From NCBI GenBank assembly GCA_032622095.1, contig CP136066.1, positions 172,673,164 through 172,737,163 of the forward strand: a DNA stretch of 64,000 nucleotides, given 5' to 3'. Source of the DNA: Siphonodentalium dalli (Eukaryota > Mollusca > Scaphopoda > Gadilida > Siphonodentaliidae). Every line of letters starts with the position of its first letter. Within the stretch, counting starts at the first letter, position 1. The notes under the pieces were generated by a model. It was not told the origin of the DNA and did not search any database. It saw nothing but the letters and a program-made list of their open reading frames with translations. Shown here piece after piece: positions 24,196-36,140 of the stretch. The position numbers and the translations under genes are program-made.

Positions 24196-25479
24196 CTCAT
24201 GCCTATGTGTGGATGCAAAGTGTTAATAATTTCTAAACTGATCAACCGATCGATACCAAAAACTATACAGGTGAGGAGTGTGTCATCATAAACATGCACA
24301 TAAACTTTGAACACGATCCGATAAAACATATTCGAGTAATCGAATCAGATAGCAAGTGTCTACGGGCAGACAGATGGACAGACGAATGACGGAGGTTGAT
24401 CCGGACGTCAGCATTATGTGTACCATACTATGGTATGGGTACACATACAAATTAAAACATATTACATAGGATTTATACACATTTGTTCTAAGAGAGCCGG
24501 TATCACAGACAAGGAGGATGTTAACGACATCGGAGCAATGGTCTTAAAATTGAACTTTTCCTCATTCATTCATTATTATTTTTTTATTTTCCGTGAAGCG
24601 GATGGGACTGCAATCGTAGCTTGCTCTCTTCTCTGCACGTTTAATTGGAATTATGGCTTATTTCAAATTTGTCAGAATATGTCATAAATAATAAACAACT
24701 TTTGACTTAGGAGGCTCGTTTGAAACCAAATTATCCACCGCTGCATGAAGGCGGGGAATGTGCACGTGAATAGGAATATATATATATATATGTTCGAATA
24801 CTTTTTTAATTATCTACCCTACAATGCAGTTGACAAATCTAGCCTGATCAAGTGAGGGTACCCACCAGACTTTGGGTGTTTAATTTGGCTTGTGAATCAT
24901 TGCGGTCTTGCATAAGCTCTCCCCTATATAAATACCATTATCATGATTTGCAGATTTCATGAAGACATGCATATCTCAAATGATATTTGTAGTCCATCTG
25001 ATCAGTCTCAGTTACGGACACAAGCGAAATTCCTGGTAAATCCCTATAAGTACCCGGCATAGATAAAACTTTGAAAGCTCCGACGTACGTGACATCATTC
25101 CTCCGCGACTTTGACATCTTTGTGGGCCGACAGTGGCCCCGCCATATCGCGCGCAGATTGAAAACGACACCGGTTATTAAATCCTATGCTTCTATCGAGA
25201 TATTCAATGAGCATATTTTAAAACATAAACATATAAGTAATTCACTAACAAGAGCCGGGCATGGCATAATCAGCTAGCTTGCTTGGTTCAACGGTGGCTT
25301 GTTTCGGACTTGCATCTCAGAATGATATCATAACAGTTGGGAGTTATCAACAACAACAAAGTAATAAAACAAATAATTCTAATTCGAAAGTGTCCATTTC
25401 TCTGGCGAAAATCATTTGACAAATCCGTGATTCAAATACAGCTTGTATTTCGATCCAATTCGGTCACATTAACAAATCC
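24196..25479. other. No gene recognised
   Basis: It starts with satellite-like DNA (to about 24410). The rest shows no convincing exon, RNA gene or element. A TA microsatellite lies near 24776-24791. Open frames at 24418-24687 and 25071-25277 have no recognisable similarity. Confidence 0.45.
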
Positions 25480-25850
25480 TCGCGCAAATAGGTTCAGATA
25501 GTCGACTTATAATATTCACAGATTGGTTCAGATAGTCGACTTATAATATTCACAGATTGGTTCATATTGAATTATTTTTATTCTGAAGTAAGCCGATATT
25601 GGACTTATATCCGTTTTATGGCAGGGCCACATTGAAAACGCATGTTAAAGAGCGTGAGTTGTGAGTTGCTTTGTTCATGGTTTTGTTGTCCATAATGAAC
25701 TAATAATAAGTTATTTTGAGTCGACAATGGCACTAAAACACTCTCATTTTCAGTGTGTTATGGACTCAAAATGAGGCGATTCTATATATATGCCGATTAT
25801 GAACCTGAAACAAACCTATTATAAGCCGATTTTGTCCGGCAGCCAAAGTC
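25480..25850. repeat. Dispersed repeat DR-A, copy 2
   Basis: Diverged counterpart of 3640-3985 in the same orientation (tcctcgcgcaaata, cgcatgttaaagagcgt, cactctcattttcagtg, ctcaaaatgaggcgattct). It carries a private perfect 34-bp tandem duplication at 25491-25524/25525-25558 (ggttcagatagtcgactt...). Confidence 0.55.
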
Positions 25851-25929
25851 AAATATTAGGCTTGTGCGTGTTTTAGCGTATAAAGTTTTTTTCTAAGCGG
25901 TTTCTGGTTGTATAACCATCCCAGATCAA

Positions 25930-25995
25930 TATGCAATCGGCTGGACTTCTGTCAGCCTTGAGGAAAAAAATTTATCGAGCAGAAAAAAAGATGGC
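25930..25995 (+). repeat. Left arm of a distant inverted repeat
   Basis: About 35 bases here (aatcggctggacttctgtc, agccttgaggaaaaaaa) recur in inverse orientation at 36100-36140. The arms are about 10.1 kb apart and bracket the large intronless gene and the retrotransposon fragment. Similarity fades into A-rich sequence beyond the shared block. They could be element termini or two copies of one dispersed repeat. Confidence 0.55.
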
Positions 25996-26431
25996 CGCCA
26001 AAAAGAGGAAATTTTCGTTCCGAAATTTCATTCCGAACCTCTTGGCACCAACTTTGCTGATAACCGGGGGAAATCACAAGGGAACGTTGCGAGAAGGGAG
26101 AGCCTTCAGTTGGAATTGATTTTGATCAAAAACTCAAAATTTTGGGCAATTTTCTACCAAATGTCAAAAATATGGCAATTTTTCGCCAAATTGACACTAA
26201 GTTTCCCATTACGTAACAACGCACTCAGTTGAGGTGTAAGAAAACCTCTCTTGTGGAAAGTTTCATACACAAAAGGAGAGAGGTTAGTAAGGATCCATAT
26301 TGGAGTTGAAGTAGAGACAGGACGAGGTGTTACTTCTGGGCGGAGGGTTATCGAAATGACACAAACAGCTTGTTAAGTGGATAGATATTGTTCTGTACAA
26401 CGACCAAGTCAGTGAGAAACGATGTTAGTCT

Positions 26432-27522
26432 TCAGAAATTACTGTATATATTTAAATTGTTATTATCTCCATATCTATGTATGTATAGGTTTATGAGAAA
26501 TAAACTGATTAGATTAGAGGACCCGTCCCTTGCCAACCTCGACTGTTCGTTGCAGCATTCAATATTTGGATGGCACCAACAGAACACAGTGCATGCTAAT
26601 CTGGCTGCATTGCAGCTGCACCTTGCCGTTCTGCATGGTTGTTTACTTGAACATGAGCATCGAATCATTTGCAGAATATTGTCAGGGGCAAGAGGGACGT
26701 CCTGTGGAACAGTCGTAGGTATTAGTGATTTTGACGCCTCGTCTATCACAAACCCATAGTCTGTTGGGTCCAGTGGTGGTGGATCGAGATCCAACGCATG
26801 CTTCCAGATGCATGCTTGCAAATGGGCGCGTTTGACGTTCACTATGAAAGATTGTGTACTCGGGGGCAAGGTGCATAGGTTCGGAACTTTTGATGCTCCT
26901 GGTCTGCCCACTTTAGTTGACCACAAGCTCACCCTTGCTTCGGACATCGAGGCGGATGATGGAACCCCATAACAGGCTGTCAAGAAAGATGTCGCTTCTC
27001 TGATGACGACGTCTATAGAAGCGTCAATATCACCTACTGAATCGAGACAAACTCCATCGGTTTTCAATATTTTGAGGGAACGACCTTTCCCTATACCGAA
27101 ATAACCGGCAACTGTATCGCAGCCATATATAGCATGTGCCGCTAAAATGTCTGGAACGATATCGTGGTGTTTGTTCACGGTTGCACCAATATATACAACT
27201 GACCTATCCCGGATAGGAGACTCCATAATCACTGACGATGTGAGCTTCTGTTTGTGGTAGAAGTGAAGCAGTAATACGAAGACATCAGTATCATCTGCAA
27301 GAACGACAACCTGTTTCTCACTTTCCTCGGCCACTCGCACTGCTTGCTGCACTATAATATTGTCAGCCTCTTCATGAGTGGTCTTCAAGTCGCGCCTTCC
27401 GATCATAATGCCTTTGTTAATTTCTATCGGTACATTATCTTGGCCGATGACTACCAATTTGTGCTCCATAGTACTGTCGGTGGCAAATTCTTTGTCTACC
27501 TCGAGCTGTTTGCAGATTATAC
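26432..27522 (-). CDS. Segment 3: FEN-like acidic motifs and Cys-rich tail
   Basis: This is the 3' part of the large protein, in frame from just after the A5 run (IICKQLEVDKEFATDS, then MEHKLVVIG) to a stop at 26432. The first internal Met is at 27469 but it is not a likely start, because the reading continues upstream to the frame break. Acidic motifs EEAD, DDTD and GCDT are in the order and spacing expected for the second half of a FEN/XPG-type active site. The Cys-rich end (CSCSSKQPC, RCSCNAARLAC, CWC) resembles CXC/tesmin-type repeats. The last 30 or so residues beyond it are low-complexity and may be read-through. Confidence 0.6.
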
Positions 27523-27527
27523 TTTTT

Positions 27528-30430
27528 ATTCTCGGGGACCGTCAGCATCTGTTTCTGAAAAGGTAGTACTGATGTGGAATTCAACTTGAATTCTCGAAAA
27601 GAGCCTGTAGCTCTATGTGCTCTCGTGGTACATTTCGTGTTAAAATCAAGATACCTATCGAACACGAGATACACACCACCAATCAACAGTCTATGCTTCA
27701 AAGTTTCCTGAAACTTGTGAACGAAGTCCAGAACAGTAGGACTCCGAAGAGAACTTGACGCTGGCCAGTGGGGAATCCACATGAGAGCACACCTATCAAT
27801 GATTGTGCTAATACTAAGTCCTGCTGGTGCTAACTGCCGAGCAGACGAGACGACTGCGAGTTGGTGCTTCAGCACTGATTTCGATTTAGGGATGCGCATG
27901 TCACCAGACTCATCAAACAAAGCTGATGGTACAGGTGAAAGCTCATAAGATAGCACGTCAGTGATATCCACGTCCCTCATGCTCGACTGGAGTCCCATAA
28001 CTCTTGTGTAAATCAGGTTGCAGTCATATACATTTGTCTCGCCAACTTGTATGCCCTTTTTCATGGCAGACATCGTCACCACCGGGTTGGAAATGGTGTC
28101 ATAAAATCCATTCGGTAACTTGCTTTCGAACTCTACCATCTTCTCTTTAAAAACATTTACCGATGATGGAGCTATCCTACCAGTCGTTATGTGAATGAGT
28201 CCTTCTGGATGTTGATCAGGGCTGAGTGGGTTGACAACAACTTCTAATTTTTCTCTAAGACCATCTCGGTCTTGTTCATCGGCAGCAATTCTACTTCTTG
28301 TCTCTTCCTTGTGCAATTGATCAGAGCTAGACTGCCCTTCTGATTCTCTCAACTGATGCACGTCATTCAGTAAGCGACCACAAGTGTGCAAACTGAGTGC
28401 CCAAACTTTGAGTGTTTCTGGTTTCAGGGTGATGCCAATTATACCCGACTTCCCATGACCATAGCCCATAAAGGTTGTCTCGATAAACATATCACTCCAA
28501 ATACCATTACACCGACCCTCTATGTGACGCATCACGTGGTCACCTTTCATGAAATGCGACAGGACATCTTGGGGCAGAGACTGCAGCTCACGGAAGTAGT
28601 ATAATCCATATCGAGCATAATTGACTTGTCCAGATGTAAAGAAGTATGGCAACATCGCTTCTACTGAGGCAAGGTGCAGTGGCCAGTCACCTTCTCGTTC
28701 AGCACGCACATACATCATCATAATAAATAATGGCTTAATTCGGCAATCTACCCATAGTTTAGTAGTTTTGCTCTTCTGGGAGAGTTCATCTAATCTGTTT
28801 GCAAGATCATCAGAACACTCAATACTGTCTTCCGTCAGTATTCCTCTGAGTAACTCTTCAGTTAATAATCGCAGTGCACGAACATTCATTGGGAATTTCT
28901 TACCGATGAGCATCTTGGCCACACCGCCGAATACTGACTCCAGGACTTCATTCAAACCACTATTAGCCATTAGAGTACCAATACTGCCGACAAAACTCAT
29001 AAGCATGTGCATGCCCCCCAATCTTGGGATCATATTACAGAACATGTCTGGGTTAGACCAGAGAACTTGGAGTGATACTTTGTACAGCTGCTGGTCGGCT
29101 GTGAACAATGTGAACGTTTGTCCGGTATTTTGAGTGAAACGTTGCGCTTCGGACATAGAAGTTGCTATTGTTTCTGGGTCTGCCGGCGGCATATCAATTA
29201 GTGGTAAATGTACCGACTTTGTTGAGGACTGTGTAGATTGACCACTCTCACGGCAGGCTCGTGAGTTATATCCGTTGAACTCGGCACAATCATTTTTCGA
29301 TATAACGTCTTTCAGAAAAGAGAAATCGAGCTCCATTGCACTCTGCTTTGCTATGACAATGTTCGCGAGCATTGTCAGTGTTGGGATATCTTTATGTGCG
29401 AACTTAGTCGGCATTTCAGGTTTCTTGGGTCCGTTGAATTGAGTGGTCTTCAATTGATCGGGCTTACCCATGTCAACTTTCTTCAATCTCGGTATCCTTG
29501 GACTATCGACTTCACCTTTGGTATTTGGTTGTGCCATTACCATTGCTAGTGAGTGGGTGCTCTGTTTCCCATTTTGTGAAGAGATGTCGGCATCGAAGTT
29601 GTCAACGACAACTTGTACTAACCCATCAGACGAACTACTAATCGTATTGCAAGCACTGCTACTCGATGCCATGGCAGCAACCGATTTTTTGAAACGTAGA
29701 AGTTCGTCATATGTACAAGTTACGCCAAAATCATGCATTGTTCTCACCAACTCGTTGGAGTCTCTCAAAACCACAGCCAAACTGATCTGCAGCGGGGTTG
29801 CAACTCTTAACAGAGACGATGTGAGGATGTTGCCGATCAAGAAAGCCGGAAGGGTACGCCGAGATCCGGAGATAGACTCCCAAGAAAATCGAGCAGAGAT
29901 TCGCTCACATACTGAGAAACATTCTGGGTCATAACTGCTTTTGTCTATCTCTATATCGCGAATTTCTCGCGAGATTGTCTCCTTCATAGTTTGTATCGAT
30001 GCTAGTAGATCATCGTTTTGGTCGTCAACAATTCTCATCACAGAGCCGACACGTTGTCTCATTGCTAGAATTGACGCGATAGACGGCGACGACAGAATGA
30101 GAAGATCGTGACCAAATATTTCAGATAACCTTGAAACAAGCGTCCGGCGTGACAAACTAACACCACCGAGCTCGATGTACTTGGAGTATACATCTACGGA
30201 GCTCCAAGAGTATACATCTACGGAGCTCCAACTCAATGGTTGATCGCTTCTCATGAAGTCAACTACTCCATCCAGGGCAGGGTCTGCATCAGCTGTGTCT
30301 TTCAAAGTTTGTGACGCAGCTGCCACGTTTCTCGAAGACATGAATTTCTGTCGACAGTCAGAATGATAGCGAGCATCTGCAGCATGTAGATCGCTGAGCG
30401 TACCACTGACTCGAATTCTGACATGTTCTG
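27528..30430 (-). CDS. Segment 2: central body and XPG-N-like region
   Basis: The longest open segment of the window, over 960 codons without an intron. The frame is open upstream of its first Met (FSEHVRIRVSGTLSDLHAAD), which supports joining to segment 1 instead of an independent start at 30341. Visible features: a Ser-rich stretch near residues 240-260, an aromatic/glycine-rich conserved-looking middle, a charged block RSRIAADEQDRDGLREKLE, and the XPG-N-like end. A perfect 24-base tandem duplication at 30184-30231 repeats WSSVDVYS. Confidence 0.6.
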
Positions 30431-30434
30431 AAAA

Positions 30435-30655
30435 CAGTACTGATCATTTCGTTTGTCACATACCCGCATCACCTCTTCTTTGGGAGATATTTTGTCGGAA
30501 TTTCGCCCGATTTGCCTAAAAATATAGGACGGTCTCCACCTGGATGGATTTCTCACGTCCTGCTCTACATCACAACGCTCACCACAGAATAGGCAATCGG
30601 TTCTGAAATTGAATAGTGCAATTTCAGATCGCCTTTTCATTTTGGCTGGAGGCAT
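30435..30655 (-). CDS. Segment 1: N-terminal zinc-binding part
   Basis: From ATG at 30655 (MPPAKMKRRSEIALFNF) to the T4 run. It contains CLFCGERC and CDKRNDQYC. Beyond the T4 run this frame reads on to 30302 but loses the pattern, whereas the other frame continues with ADARYHSDC, completing a plausible C-x2-C ... H-x3-C zinc site. The start is the first Met of the open segment and is unconfirmed. Confidence 0.5.
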
Positions 30656-31499
30656 TTCGTGTGAGCTTACACTGGCGCTTTATTTGCGTTTCCGAGCCGT
30701 TTCCAAAGATCTAGGGTGCAAATATTTATAATGCAAGATCTGGGCGAATCTAGAACGAGATTGCGATCGGCTTCGTATCGAGGCCGCAGAACTGTGTGTA
30801 GTCCATCGCCGTAGACTTCACTATATGTTAAGATTTTTTCAACCCGCTTGGGTAAAACTTTAACGAAACGACTACTCGAGTCTTCGCAACTGTACAGGCT
30901 TGCGAAAAAACAAAGGTTTGCCATGACAACCAAGTTCCTGATAACCTCAATACAAGGAACAGGTGAACAGAAGCTCGAAACAACAAACAAACTGAGTAAG
31001 AAAATGTAATCAAAAGCTTAACAAATGGGAAGAGATTCAAATAACAAATATCATCAAGCAATAAGATGGCAAACAATTAACAGAACAATGAAGATAAGTT
31101 AGAGTTACCCATCTTTGATTGGTTAACGGATAAGCGCCTGATGCTGTTCCGAATACAATATCGAGTACTAGTGGATACAAGAAAACTAAGATGCATGCAT
31201 CAGGTCGGCCGTGAACTATCTACCATAGAATTGTTGTAGCTATCGATTATACATTTTGGAACACCTGTCTGTATGTATGTGTGTATGCATGAATGCATGT
31301 GTGTATGTGTTATAGACTCTAACACTGCTCGACTGATCCGACTCGGATTTGGTATTAAACGTGTCAACTTGACCTCGCTCATAGGCATGTTTCTGGACCT
31401 TGACCGATCCGACTAAAAAATTGTGTGTAGGACTACTTCGATCCCGGGAGCAATATGGACGGATCCAATTTCACGTGGGACCATGTTCTCGAACGTGCT
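30656..31499. other. Upstream flank of the intronless gene; no gene recognised
   Basis: No promoter element can be assigned with confidence. Open frames on the minus strand at 30667-31076 overlap and have no recognisable similarity. A (tgta/tgca) microsatellite lies near 31268-31310. Confidence 0.4.
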
Positions 31500-31890
31500 G
31501 ATGTAGGCATGTTTCTGGACTATTTGGACGGGTCAAATCTTGATCCCGACCTGACTTTGACATTCAAAAAGATCAATTCAAGGTCAAATCTGGTAAAACG
31601 GAAGTATTTCAACGAAATATAATACCTACTGTTACTTTTGTCCCAGGAGTGTTTCGGGTGGGTCAAATTATGACCCTGACCTGATCTTGACATTCAAAAT
31701 TGTCAATTCAAGGTCAAATCGGGTAAAGCCGGGCGGATTTCGACGGGTATTTTTGTCGTGACTTTTGTCCGGGGAGTGTTTTGGACGGGTCAAATCGTGA
31801 CCCGACATGACGTTCACCTTTAAAATGGTCAATTCAAGGTTAAATCGCGCAATTCTCCGAAAATCAGAGGGGAACATCCCGGACGAAGTA
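31500..31890 (+). repeat. Tandem repeat, about 129-bp unit, three copies
   Basis: Unit landmarks 'gggtcaaat', 'gacattcaaaa', 'caattcaaggtcaaatc' and 'ggtaaa' recur at about 31530, 31660 and 31787. A partial earlier unit begins near 31400 (catgtttctggac). Copies are moderately diverged. Confidence 0.65.
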
Positions 31891-32089
31891 GGGTCCACCA
31901 GCTACTATTATATATTTCTAGATTTAGTTACAAACTAAATACCTGTATATTGTACAAAGAAATGTTTGACAAATATATCTGTATCAATATTACCATACGG
32001 GTCATTAAAATAGATACGACGAAACAAATTTTGAAGGGTGCATGGTATCAGGTAAATTTTTATATTTCAAATGATGACAGGAATGCGGA

Positions 32090-33450
32090 AAGTTGAAGTA
32101 CCTACGTAATACTGACTATCCGAATGAAGAGATATACATGTATATAAAAACCAAAATAGAAGATGACTGCTGGCGACAATGTTTTCCAAAAAAATTCAAA
32201 GCATTCGATAGCTCCCATCTAGTTGTCAGCCCGAAGATCAATATAAAGTGTGGTGACTATCAGATGAGGGATATGACTGTACAGTTGCTAAACAATTCAG
32301 TCACGCAAAAGAGGATCAAACAGTAAGATACCAAATTGCTGCCTGTGGTAATGTTTTTTAACGAAATTCGGGAAAATTAGATTACTCTCACCCTGGTTAT
32401 CCAGAAGATCATTGTGGAATCTGGTGAAGATCGGACAAGGGGTGTCGTCTGTAGGATCAACCAAATTATTTAGCCATAAAAATAGTAAAATTCCAGATCA
32501 CCGCTGGCAGTGATGTCTTCACAAGGACAGCTTGAGAACAAAACATGGCTCACATCTAGCGGTGACCCAAACTATCCACGTGAGAAAAAGTTCTCCAATA
32601 AAAGCTGGCTGCAGGGTGCGCCAATTGATTCAAATTCGAAATTTAACAGGGTGTACTGCTTGTGGCCATGTTTTCCCCGCATATTTGATAGACTTATGGA
32701 CAAAACCACTGAATCCGTTGAATCAATATACATGTATACATGGATTAATTTATATGCATTGTTATACACAGTACTGGTATATAAAGGTACTGAAAATAAC
32801 GATATTACTAGTATACACAAAATAAACCATATATCATGGCTATGGGTTCTAATATCCGAATATGACAGCTGATAACTTGGTGTGAATTGAAGAGTAGTGG
32901 TGTCTCAAGCATATCTAACCCTCCACGTTAGAAACATGCCATTAAATGTCATAAGTATAATCTAGCTTGAGGACAGAAGTTATCCATAAAACCCCCCTTA
33001 ATTCAACCAGGTCCTCGCGCGATGTATGGTCGATCACATGATGATCTAGGGGGGATTATAATTGTTGTATAAAAACAGCACTGCATGTAAATATAAAATA
33101 AAATAGTGCTACATCTTATTACAGATTATTGCCATATATAATCAGTGACTATACAGACAGTCTGACAAAATAAAGTTTCAGTGACACTCTATCCGAAGAG
33201 GGGAATAATTCCATCTGTTACAGTCAATGGAGCAATTATGAATCTGGAAAGGTGAAATTTCTAACTAATATATACTAGATATCGACATGACGCGATAACA
33301 TATAACGTAAATGCAATATGGCCGCTGGCGACCATTTTTTCCTATAAAATTAAAAACATATTTGATAGCTCTCATCTGATAGATCAATATCAAGATAAAT
33401 ATGAAGTTTAGTGATGATCGGATGAGTGAAGTGGACTGTGCTAAACGGTT
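32090..33450. repeat. Relics of the 'aagatggctgctggcggccat' satellite
   Basis: Diverged monomers are recognisable by 'atgactgctggcgacaatg' (32163), 'caccgctggcagtgatg' (32498) and 'aatatggccgctggcgac' (33317), each followed by 'ttttcc', then 'gatagctc.catct' and 'agtgatgatcggatga'. This is the same unit layout as the array at 63098-64000. Open frames here follow the repeat. Confidence 0.5.
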
Positions 33451-33460
33451 TAGTAATGCT

Positions 33461-33760
33461 TAAAAAGATTTTTACCTTAATATTTTTATGTTCACTTTAT
33501 AAACTTCACTGAGTCATCTTTGTCATGTATTGAGTTTGATATCTTTTGTTAACAGTTTATAAATCATGTATGTCTCATGTTTGTTATTTTAATTTATGTG
33601 TTTATTATCATTAAATAAAGTTGCATTCCTTAAAAAGATTCTTACCTCAATGTTTTTATGTTCACTTTATAAACTCCACTGAGTCATCTTTGTCATGTAT
33701 TGAATTTGATATCTTTTGTTAACAGTTTATAAATTATGTATGTCTCGTGTTCGTTATTAT
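33461..33760 (+). repeat. 170-bp tandem duplication
   Basis: Unit 1 (33461-33630) and unit 2 (from 33631) share taaaaagatt, atgttcactttataaac, ccactgagtcatctttgtc, atcttttgttaacagttt at high identity. Unit 1 contains attaaataaagttgc. The second unit is cut near 33760. Confidence 0.75.
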
Positions 33761-34415
33761 ATTATATACACTTTATAGTGTGTTTCAGAACGAAAACAAA
33801 ATGAATAAAATCAACAAATTTGTAAATTTAAAAACAATTCAAACGTTGTTGTATTCCATGTCCCAGCCCGGACATATACACCAAATTTCAATAATATTCA
33901 TTGAGAAACAACGGACCAAACGCCATATAACACCCCGTATGCATCTTTTATTCCGAGTTGGCCTTTTATTCCGAGTTGGCACTCGCCGATTGGGGCGAGT
34001 TAGCCCTGAGGCGAGTACGCCGATTCCGACACCTTTTCTATTTGCAGCAGGTTAAGTTTACGCGTAATTTAATTCACAAAGTTCCCCAATTGGTATCGTA
34101 AATAGAGCGACCTTATTTGACAGAGAATGCCTCTGTTATTGATTATAAAGTTGCTATACATTAAATACGACAATTCACATGCTCGTTCAAGCGCAGTAGT
34201 CTATTTTCCCCATGTTAAAGGACATCCACAAATACTAAATAACGCTAACTTACTGCCGAATGTTTTACACGACAACTGTTAACATATTTGGGCTGAATTC
34301 ATCTGACGCGGTATTATTCCTCAAAATAAACAACAAAACCATCGTTACTTGGAAATGTAGTTTGGGCTAACATTTACATAAATCCTCCATATCATTATTC
34401 CGACACACACGTCAG

Positions 34416-34958
34416 ATGAAAAACTCACATGAAGTAACCGGCCAAATTGGCCGAAATGACACGAGATCAGATGATCTTAGAGTACCTTTCTGCAACTCTG
34501 TTACTTATCAGAAATCATTTGTTCCACACACAATCAATCTTTGGAACGAGTTAAAACCAGAAGTGAGGAAATGTGAAACACTCTCAGACTTCAAAACATT
34601 TTTGAATAGTGACCTCAAAGAGCGTCCTAGATACTTGGAATATGCATATACGAGAGCAAGTCAAATATACCATTGCCGATTAAGACTGGAATGCAGTAAT
34701 TTATACTATGATCTTTTCAGCAACCATCTGAGAGATAGTCCGTTGTGTATTTGTGGTGCCAAAGAAACATCAGAACATTTTCTTTTTTATTGTCGCAGAT
34801 ATTTGGTTGAAAGAGATAGGTGTTTTGGGGGATTAATAACAAGACCAGGAGTAAAAACCTTGCCACATGGAAGCCACAAACTATCATTGGAAGAGAATAT
34901 AGATTTATTTATGAGGGTCCAAAAATTCATAATTTTATCTAAACGATTTCCAAATTGA
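34416..34958 (+). mobile_element. Non-LTR retrotransposon, C-terminal fragment of the reverse-transcriptase protein
   Basis: An open segment of 180 codons. The first part carries a typical post-RT motif (SFVPHTINLWNELKPEV) seen just before the end of jockey/CR1-like ORF2 proteins. The second part carries the C-terminal zinc motif CICGAKETSEHFLFYC (C-x-C-x8-H-x4-C layout). The RT and endonuclease domains are absent upstream, so this is a 5'-truncated, dead copy. It is followed by an A/T-rich tail (aataaataaaac at 34985). The first Met is only where the open frame happens to start. Confidence 0.75.
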
Positions 34959-36059
34959 ACTTTTCCTAAATCGCTAACTTTATAAATAAATAAAACATTC
35001 TGCCTCTATGAAACAACGTGAACGTGTGAAAACTAGACATCGAAGTTACCAATTATACAGTATAACTTAGAAAAGTGGAAAAATATCATATATTTCAGTA
35101 TACATGTATTATACTTTGCTCGTAATACTATAAGACACAACTCTCTTGTCGTTTTGATTTCGAAATTTGAACTTTGAGCTACGATTATTAGAAAATGATG
35201 GGGCGAGGTCTGGGGTCTGGTCACATACATGTAACAATTCCGGTCATCTGATGCATGGACTGCCCAGCAGTGACTCATGATGAGTTACTGTTTGACAGTC
35301 TATGCCCCAGATGGCTGACAAAGCCAATAAGATAGAAACATTGAACATGAAAGCAAAATCTAACTGGGAAAAGAACATTATGAATAATCAATAAAGACAC
35401 CACCTGTGAATGCTAAAGATGGGGACATGGCTGATATAAGCATCATGCTTTCTGCCAAACCCCATTCTCTAATAAAATTGTCTTTATGTTATACTTGTAC
35501 CATTAGCTTGTTAATTCATGTGCATGATTTAGAGAATACAATATGTTTACACTAATTAACAGAACAATGGATGCAAGAAGAGGACGAGGAAATCTGAGAT
35601 TTGATTCGAATCAGAGAATCGCACGAACACGTCTATGCAGGGTGAGTGACAAGAAGACACTGACGACATATGTACAGCGAAGAATGTGAGTGTTCACAGA
35701 TCAGAACGTTCTTTATTTAAAACATTTTAAAACAACGGTCTTTATTTAAAACGTTTTCTCGCGGCTGATAGGAGGGGGAATCGCAGATATGTTGGATATA
35801 CATATGCTCATTATCACTACTGAATTCGCCCCCCTGGTTCAATGTTTTGGTGACAATCAGCGGGATTTATTTGAAATTTTCAAAAAAATGAAAAATAATC
35901 TATACTTTCGACCGATATTTTCGCTGCTTTTTGGATTTTTTAGCCGGCGTCGATATCAAATCGACGTTTCTGGTATCTGAAACCGTTTTCAGTCCGAAAC
36001 CAGAGTTTGTAGTATGTTTTCAACAGCAAACTAGGGATTTAAGAGAAAAACGTGTTTTT
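34959..36059. other. No gene established; one exon-like segment at 35567-35641
   Basis: After the retrotransposon tail, 35567-35641 has ATG followed by 25 codons and a strong donor (AGG|GTGAGT). A second exon-like stretch with an acceptor is at 36169-36336, but their phases do not match, so no gene model is proposed. The rest shows no recognisable feature. Confidence 0.3.
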
Positions 36060-36099
36060 CGATATTTTTTTTTGGTCATTTTTTTTCGGGGCTAATAAT

Positions 36100-36140
36100 T
36101 TTTTTTCCTCAAGGCTGACAGAAGTCCAGCCGATTGATTA
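36100..36140 (-). repeat. Right arm of a distant inverted repeat
   Basis: Inverse copy of the block at 25930-25970 (tttttttcctcaaggctg, acagaagtccagccgatt). Both arms run into A/T homopolymers on the inner side. No clear target duplication is seen outside. Confidence 0.55.

Larger units (their letters stand above)
26432..30655 (-). pseudogene. Large intronless protein with FEN/XPG-like nuclease motifs, two frame breaks
   Basis: Three open segments on the minus strand read as one protein of about 1,400 residues. Segment 1 (30655 to about 30431, from MPPAKMKRRSE) carries CLFCGERC; in the second frame ADARYHSDC follows, a likely zinc site. Segment 2 (to about 27525, up to 968 residues) has a central block with LGGMHMLMSFVGSIG, GKKFPMNVRAL and GIWSDMFIETTFMGYG. 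Near its end are IIDRCALMWI and VYLVFDRY followed by TKCTTRAHR, which match the layout of an XPG N-type region. Segment 3 (345 residues from its first Met) has EEAD (33-36), DDTDVFVLL (59-67), GCDT (116-119) and GIGKGRSLKIL (125-135), which match the acidic sites and helix-hairpin-helix of FEN-like nucleases, then a CXC-like Cys-rich tail (271-306). The breaks lie in T4 (30431-30434) and A5 (27523-27527, minus-strand sense). I remember proteins of this kind as unnamed families in marine invertebrates; the nuclease call is inference. The length of the open segments suggests either recent decay or sequencing errors. Confidence 0.7.

Noticed and set aside
28621-29934. Plus-strand open frames of up to 170 codons opposite the large intronless gene
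   Set aside because: They are antisense shadows of a long coding frame and show no motif of their own.
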